Origin: Roseiarcus sp963772555
GTDB lineage: Bacteria; Pseudomonadota; Alphaproteobacteria; Rhizobiales; Beijerinckiaceae
Assembly: GCA_963772555.1 (NCBI GenBank)
Contig: CAVYXQ010000024.1
Span: 62,001 to 126,000 of the forward strand
Reading direction: 5' to 3'
DNA length: 64,000 bases
Shown: in pieces, positions 59,680 to 64,000 of the stretch
Layout: each line of letters opens with the position of its first letter
Position numbering within the stretch: the first letter of the stretch is position 1
Translations under genes and position numbers: made by a program
Notes under the pieces: generated by a model
Told to the model about the DNA's origin: nothing
What the model saw: the letters and a program-made list of their open reading frames with translations, nothing else
The model's database searches: none

Positions 59680-60687
59680 TCAGGCGAACCTGAATTCGCT
59701 GATATGCCGGTACTGCCCTCCCGGCCGCAGCACGCGGTCGGTGAAGTGGCGGTGGTTTGGCGAGTCGGGGAAAGCCTGAGGCTCGAGACAGAGGCCCGCG
59801 TGCGCCCCATAATGGGCGCCGCCGAGCCCCGTCGCCGGGCAATCGAGCTTGGCCGCGTCGTAGAACTGGACGCCGGGCTCGGTGCTGAAGAGCGACAATG
59901 TCATTCCGTTGCGCGGCGAGCGCACCCGGGCAAGCGGCGCGAGGCCGTCGGCGCCGAGCGGCCGCGCCGCGACAAAATTGGTGTCGTATCGCAGCCCGCC
60001 CGGGTCGCGAACCGATCGCGCGGACCGGAAGTCGTATGGCGTGCCGCTCACGCCGCGGATCTCGCCGGTCGGTATTAGCTCGTCGTCCGCCGGCGTATAG
60101 AAATCGGCGAAGAGCGTGAGCTCGTGATCGAGAACGGCCGGGGAGCCATCGAGATTGAAATAGCTGTGCTGGGTCAAGTTTACGATGCTCGGCTTGTCCG
60201 ATACGGCGGACAGCTCGACTCTGAGGGTCGCCGGCTCCAGCATCCGATAGACGCAAGTCGCCGTCAGGGCGCCGGGAAACCCCGCGTCGCCGTCCGCGGA
60301 CTGAAGGCTCAGCGAGACCGATCGCGCGTCGTGCGCATCGAGCGTCCACAGCCTGTGGCCGAAGCCGTGCGGACCGCCATGCAGGGTGTGCTTTTCGCCG
60401 GGTTTGCGGTCGAGCCGGTATTCGACGCCGTCGAGGACGAAACGGCCATTGGCGATGCGGTTGGCGAAGCGTCCGGGAACAGCGCCGAAGTGCGGCGAAT
60501 GGGCGACATAATCCTCGAGCGTATTGAGGCCGAGGACCACGCGTTGCGGCCCGCTCGCAGTCGGCACGACGAGGTCGCGCAGCACCGCGCCCCAGGTGAG
60601 GATCTTGGCGGTCGCGCCCGCGCTCGATGCGATCTCGACCTCGAAAACCGGCGCGCCGCCGAGATGTCCAAAAGTTTGCGCCTCCAC
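59680..60687 (-). CDS. galM: Aldose 1-epimerase
   Basis: 335 residues. It interconverts alpha and beta forms of hexoses. Conserved pieces: VVLGLNTLEDYVAHSPHFGAVPGRFANRIANGRF, LHGGPHGFGHRLW (catalytic His near 105), NLTQHSYFNLDG (His near 180), PTGEIRGVSGTPYDFRS, and the C-terminal CLEPQAFPDSPNH with the catalytic Glu. It is the last of three minus-strand genes after the NYN and uracil-DNA glycosylase genes. Confidence 0.93.
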   Translation of the reverse strand: MEAQTFGHLGGAPVFEVEIASSAGATAKILTWGAVLRDLVVPTASGPQRVVLGLNTLEDYVAHSPHFGAVPGRFANRIANGRFVLDGVEYRLDRKPGEKHTLHGGPHGFGHRLWTLDAHDARSVSLSLQSADGDAGFPGALTATCVYRMLEPATLRVELSAVSDKPSIVNLTQHSYFNLDGSPAVLDHELTLFADFYTPADDELIPTGEIRGVSGTPYDFRSARSVRDPGGLRYDTNFVAARPLGADGLAPLARVRSPRNGMTLSLFSTEPGVQFYDAAKLDCPATGLGGAHYGAHAGLCLEPQAFPDSPNHRHFTDRVLRPGGQYRHISEFRFA

Positions 60688-60723
60688 GTCCCCCTCCTTC
60701 TCGGCCTGACGCCGTCAGCGGTC

Positions 60724-61380
60724 TCAGCCGTCTCCCGAGCCTTCAAGTTCAGCGCGGATGCTTGCGAAAACGCGACGAAACATCGCTTCGGTCAACACGC
60801 CCGTGTTGGTGTTGTAGCGCGAGCAATGATAGCTGTCGAAGAGGACGGGGCGATCCGGCTCGACGGCATGGCGCGCCCCATGGGCGAAAGGGAATGCGGC
60901 GAGGCGGACACTGAGCGTGCGGAGCACGCTTTCGTGCGCAATTCGGCCGAGCGCGAGAATCGCTCGCAAGCGCGGGAGCGCGCCGAGCGACTGGCTCAGA
61001 TACACCCGGCAGGCGGCGATTTCCTCGGGCGTCGGCCTGTTCTGCGGCGGCACGCAACGCACCGCGTTGACGATAGCGCAATCGACAAGCGTCAGTCCGT
61101 CGTCGGGCCGGCGGTCGTAGACGCCTGAGGCGAACCCGAACTGGATCAGCGTCCCGTACAGGAGTTCGCCCGCATGATCGCCGGTGAATGGCCTGCCGGT
61201 GCGGTTCGCCCCGCGCAGGCCGGGCGCGAGACCGACGATCAGCAGGCGCGCATCCGCTGCGCCGAACGAGCTCACGGGCGCGTTCGACCAGTCCGGGAAG
61301 GCGGCTCGATTGTCGGCTCTAAAGCGGGCGAGACGCGGACAGTCGGCGCAGTCGGGCGAAGGGCTGACGTCGAAGGCCAT
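60724..61380 (-). CDS. Family 5 uracil-DNA glycosylase (UDGb type)
   Basis: 218 residues. Motif A reads GLAPGLRGANRTGRPFTGD and motif B DSYHCSRYNTNTG, the family 5 pattern. Cysteines for an iron-sulfur cluster are present (SPDCADCPRL near 10-13, NAVRCVPPQ near 109, AACRVYL near 123). It removes uracil, and in some relatives hypoxanthine, from DNA. The usual motif B proline (SYHPSR) is Cys here. It lies between the NYN protein gene and galM. Confidence 0.88.
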   Translation of the reverse strand: MAFDVSPSPDCADCPRLARFRADNRAAFPDWSNAPVSSFGAADARLLIVGLAPGLRGANRTGRPFTGDHAGELLYGTLIQFGFASGVYDRRPDDGLTLVDCAIVNAVRCVPPQNRPTPEEIAACRVYLSQSLGALPRLRAILALGRIAHESVLRTLSVRLAAFPFAHGARHAVEPDRPVLFDSYHCSRYNTNTGVLTEAMFRRVFASIRAELEGSGDG

Positions 61381-61403
61381 CGTTCCCCCAGGCCTTCAGG
61401 CGC

Positions 61404-62012
61404 TCACTCGCGGGCGGTCTCCTCGGCCGGCTGCTGGACCGCGCCGAAATGATTGCGGCGATGGTTGTCGGCCCGCACCGGCCGATCGCCCGGATCGCGG
61501 CCGATCCTCTGCACCAGCTGCGCAAGATCGATGAACTCGTCCGCCTGCCGCCGCAGTTCGTCTGCAACCATCGGCGGTTGCGTCGAAATCGTCGACACGA
61601 CGGCGACCCGAACGCCCTTGCGCTGGATCGCTTCGACGAGCGAGCGGAAGTCGCCGTCGCCGGAAAAGAGCACCATGAGGTCGATTCGCTCGGCCATCTC
61701 CATCGCATTGACCGCGAGTTCAATGTCCATGTTGCCCTTGACCTTGCGCCGTCCGGTCGAATCGACGAATTCCTTCGTCGGCTTCGTCACGACGGCGTAG
61801 CCGTTGTAGTCGAGCCAATCTACGAGCGGCCGGATGGACGAATATTCCTGATCGTCCACCAGAGCAGTGTAGTAAAAGGCGCGAATCAACCGGCCCTTGG
61901 CCTGGAATTCTTTTAAGAGACGCTTGTAGTCGATATCGAAGCCGAGCGCCTTTGCGCTCGCATAGAGGTTCGCGCCGTCGATGAAGAGCGCGATTCTTTC
62001 CAGGGTTGACAT
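61404..62012 (-). CDS. NYN-domain protein (LabA/DUF88 family)
   Basis: 202 residues. The PIN-like NYN fold shows its acidic metal site: ERIALFIDGANLY (Asp near 12), KVKGNMDIELAVNAM (Asp near 97) and LMVLFSGDGDFRSLVEAI (Asp near 119-121). These proteins are predicted metal-dependent ribonucleases. A short C-terminal tail (about 170-202) is rich in Arg, Asn and Gln and outside the domain. It starts a likely three-gene operon with the glycosylase and galM. Confidence 0.9.
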   Translation of the reverse strand: MSTLERIALFIDGANLYASAKALGFDIDYKRLLKEFQAKGRLIRAFYYTALVDDQEYSSIRPLVDWLDYNGYAVVTKPTKEFVDSTGRRKVKGNMDIELAVNAMEMAERIDLMVLFSGDGDFRSLVEAIQRKGVRVAVVSTISTQPPMVADELRRQADEFIDLAQLVQRIGRDPGDRPVRADNHRRNHFGAVQQPAEETARE

Positions 62013-62358
62013 TTGGCTTTGCTTTTCGTTATCCGCGAAGTTACGGGTCTAGCCGGTACATCGAAGGGAGGTTGAGCGGGTTGTAATGTCGCAACAGACA
62101 ACATTAGCTACCCGGGTTCAAGCCCGAATCGAAATTAAGTGCAGGCGCGCACAAGGAAATTGCTTAAAAACCGGCTCGCGCTGCTCTTTACCAGACGCTC
62201 CCAAGCGCTCAAGATAGGGCTCGGTCCGGCAAAATCCAATAACCTTTGAACATCAATTTTGCGTGGACCCGGGGCCAGCGCGGAGCAAGTCCGTCAAAGA
62301 TTGACGTTTCCTCGCCCTTGGCGTTTCTTGGCTTCCCACGACGGCTGCTGGAGGGCCC
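62013..62358. other. Gene-free stretch between the NYN gene and the FAH-family gene
   Basis: 346 bases between divergent genes. A T-arm-like CCGGGTTCAAGCCCG is at about 62111-62125, but no tRNA or tmRNA can be built around it. Promoters for both sides are expected; none is clear. Confidence 0.4.
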
Positions 62359-63214
62359 ATGAAACTCGTTCGCTACGGCAAACCTGGCAAGGAAAAGCCT
62401 GCATTGGTCGACGAAGCAGGGAAGCTGCGCGACCTCAGCGAGACGATCGAGGACATCGACGCCGCCACGCTCGGGCCGCGCTCGCTCGCCCGCCTCGCCA
62501 AGATCAAGCCCGCTTCGCTCCCCGCCGTGCGCGGCGCACCGCGCCTCGGGCCGTGCGTCGCCGGAGTCGGCAACTTCATCGCCATCGGACTCAACTACGC
62601 GGACCACGCCGCCGAAGTCGGGGGCGCAGGTCCCGAAGGAGCCGATCCTCTTCAACAAGGCGCCGTCCTGCGTGATCGGCCCGAACGACGATGTCGTCAT
62701 CCCCAAGGGCTCGAAGAAGACCGACTGGGAGGTGGAGCTGGCGGTCGTGATCGGCAGCCGGGCGAGCTACGTCAGCGAAAGCGAGGCCTTGGCCCACGTC
62801 GCGGGGTACTGCGTCTGCAACGACGTTTCCGAACGCGAGTTCCAGCTCGAGCGCTCAGGGCAATGGACCAAGGGCAAGGGTTGCCCCACCTTCGGCCCCA
62901 TCGGGCCGTGGCTGGTCACGCCGGACGAAATCGGGGACGTGCAGAAGCTCGACATGTGGCTCGACGTCAACGGCGAGCGCATGCAGACCGGCTCGACCTC
63001 GACCATGATCTTCGGCGTAAAAACGCTGGTGTCGTATATTTCGCAATTCATGGTCCTCGAGCCCGGCGACGTCATCACCACCGGCACCCCGCCCGGCGTC
63101 GGCATGGGCAAGAAACCCCCGCGTTACCTCAAAGCCGGCGATACCGTGTCGCTCGGCATCGAGCGGCTCGGCCTCCAGGCGCAGCGGGTCGTGGCGTGGA
63201 AAGAGCCGCATTGA
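62359..63214 (+). pseudogene. Fumarylacetoacetate hydrolase-family gene, +1 frameshift
   Basis: The N-terminal part is read from 62359 (MKLVRYGKPGKEKPALVDEA to IGLNYADHAAEV) and the catalytic part in another frame from about 62626 to 63214 (VPKEPILFNKAPSCVIGPND, DWEVELAVVIGS, NDVSEREFQLER, TGTPPGVGMG). Removing one G from the GGGGG run at 62620-62624 joins them as HAAEVGAQVPKEPILF, the family's normal sequence. The metal ligands (Glu, Glu, Asp) are all present. Intact relatives hydrolyse acylpyruvates or fumarylpyruvate. It is either broken in nature or a sequencing error. Confidence 0.85.
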
Positions 63215-63528
63215 ACGGCCGCGCCAACAGCCTGCGCTCCTGGACGGGCATCGTCTTCGCCGCGCTCTATGCGGCTCTGTTCATCGCGCTTTATCTGACC
63301 TACCTGAGGCGGGCCGGGACCTGGTTCGCCGACCTGCCGCTCGTTCTCGCCGCCCTGCCCTTCACGCTGGTCATGCGCGCGTTGAACGGCGGCTCCTTTG
63401 ATTTCGCCGGCGACATGACGGCGCGCGTTCTCCTGGCGGCGCTCTTTTGCTGCACGCTCGCCTATGTCGCCGGACTGATCGTCGAGACGGCCGTGCGCGG
63501 CGTCGTTCGCGTCGCTTGGCCGCACTAG
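63211..63528 (+). CDS. Small three-helix membrane protein, unknown
   Basis: 105 residues from a TTG that overlaps the stop of the FAH-family gene (TTGA). Hydrophobic segments at about 8-28, 37-55 and 70-98 (ARVLLAALFCCTLAYVAGLIV). No family recognised. The overlap suggests coupling to the gene before it. The same frame continues upstream without a stop only because of the frameshift there. Confidence 0.6.
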   Translation: MNGRANSLRSWTGIVFAALYAALFIALYLTYLRRAGTWFADLPLVLAALPFTLVMRALNGGSFDFAGDMTARVLLAALFCCTLAYVAGLIVETAVRGVVRVAWPH

Positions 63529-63559
63529 TGGGCGCGACTGCAGGAAGCGAGGATGGCCC

Positions 63560-64000
63560 ATGCGCATCGAGCCTGTGTTCCTCTTCGATCTCGACGGCAC
63601 GCTGGTCGACAGCGTCTATCAGCACGTGCTGGCGTGGAAGGAGGCGCTCGACAACGAGGGCATCGAGCTTTCCGTCTGGCGCATCCATCGCAAGATCGGC
63701 ATGAGCGGCGGCCTGTTCACCAACCAGCTCATTCGCGAGACCGGCGAGCCGATCGACGAGGAGCGCGGCGAGCGGCTGCGCCAGGGCCACGCTCGCGCCT
63801 ATCGCCGCATGGGCGGCCACATCCGGCCCCTGCCCGGCGCGCGCGAACTTCTGCAATGGCTGACGAGCGTCGGCATCCGGTGGGCGATCGCAACCAGCGG
63901 CCGGATGGAGACGGCGGCGGTGAACCTGAAGGCGCTCGGCGTCGACCCGGAGAAGACGCCGGTGGTGACGCGCGACCTGGTCAAATACGCCAAGCCTGAC
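63560..64000 (+). CDS. HAD-superfamily hydrolase (partial, cut by window end)
   Basis: 147 residues are visible; the gene continues beyond the window. Motif I is VFLFDLDGTLVDS (nucleophile Asp near 10), with a helical cap (about 18-85) and motif II in IRWAIATSGRM (near 111). The beta-phosphoglucomutase/phosphoglycolate phosphatase-like group fits. The substrate is not readable. The ATG follows CGAGGATGGCCC, 31 bases after the preceding gene. Confidence 0.85.
   Translation, partial: MRIEPVFLFDLDGTLVDSVYQHVLAWKEALDNEGIELSVWRIHRKIGMSGGLFTNQLIRETGEPIDEERGERLRQGHARAYRRMGGHIRPLPGARELLQWLTSVGIRWAIATSGRMETAAVNLKALGVDPEKTPVVTRDLVKYAKPD

Noticed and set aside
62105..62130. T-arm-like sequence CCGGGTTCAAGCCCG suggesting a tRNA or permuted tmRNA
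   Set aside because: No acceptor, D or anticodon arms can be placed around it, and no tag-peptide reading frame of tmRNA type is nearby.
1..64000. CRISPR arrays or prophage modules
   Set aside because: No regularly spaced repeats of 20-40 bases with spacers, and no integrase, terminase, portal or capsid genes were seen; the only tandem repeats are the 75-bp coding repeats at 55778-56074.

Overview
The window is high-GC chromosomal DNA from an alphaproteobacterium, most likely of the order Hyphomicrobiales (Rhizobiales). The evidence is a set of gene neighbourhoods conserved in that group: dusB-ntrB-ntrC-ntrY-ntrX-hfq-hflX, rlpA-dacC-tmk-holB-metG-tatD-MBL hydrolase, ihfA-merR-tRNA-Pro, rpsF-rpsR-DUF2232-rplI, trpGDC, and a CIRCE-controlled groESL operon. 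Beijerinckiaceae or Methylocystaceae would fit, but the sequence alone does not fix the family. Most of the window is ordinary core genome.

Layout. 0-8 kb: small enzymes, an acyl-CoA synthetase, an Mpo1-like protein, and a PPK2 polyphosphate kinase translationally coupled to an exporter-type ABC transporter, then a CsbD stress protein. 8-12 kb: a cysK-alaX-sseA sulfur operon and a YdcF-like protein. 12-21.5 kb: the nitrogen-regulation cluster, in which ntrB is split by a +1 frameshift. 21.6-23.3 kb: a complete insertion sequence placed in a perfect palindrome between hflX and mazG. 23-31.6 kb: mazG, a double cold-shock-domain protein, parE, trpGDC and a GcvA-like LysR regulator. 32-42.5 kb: a methyltransferase, an 865-base gene-free stretch with a candidate structured RNA, then the rlpA-to-MBL cluster and an M20 peptidase. 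43-45.3 kb: groEL and groES. 45.5-52.6 kb: the accessory part, with a sulfotransferase-like protein, an acyltransferase/TetR pair with a predicted operator, a PEPxxWA-CTERM protein, a zinc-ribbon membrane microprotein, a truncated HTH gene and a HicA/HicB toxin-antitoxin pair. 52.5-64 kb: tRNA-Pro, merR, ihfA, a 25-residue-repeat protein, a YciF-like protein, the ribosomal protein cluster, galM, a family 5 uracil-DNA glycosylase, a NYN protein, a frameshifted fumarylacetoacetase-family gene, and a HAD hydrolase cut by the window end.

The most unusual items are these. The HicB antitoxin carries a complete Ros/MucR-type DNA-binding domain at its C-terminus, next to a HicA gene that looks leaderless. 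A 53-nt intergenic element occurs twice, each time 53-58 nt after a stop codon, with a covarying palindrome. An RNA candidate at 33315-33506 has a long end-to-end closing stem. A perfect inverted repeat lies over the start of the acyltransferase/TetR operon. Two conserved genes (ntrB and the FAH-family gene) each carry one extra G in a G-run, which may be sequencing error rather than biology.
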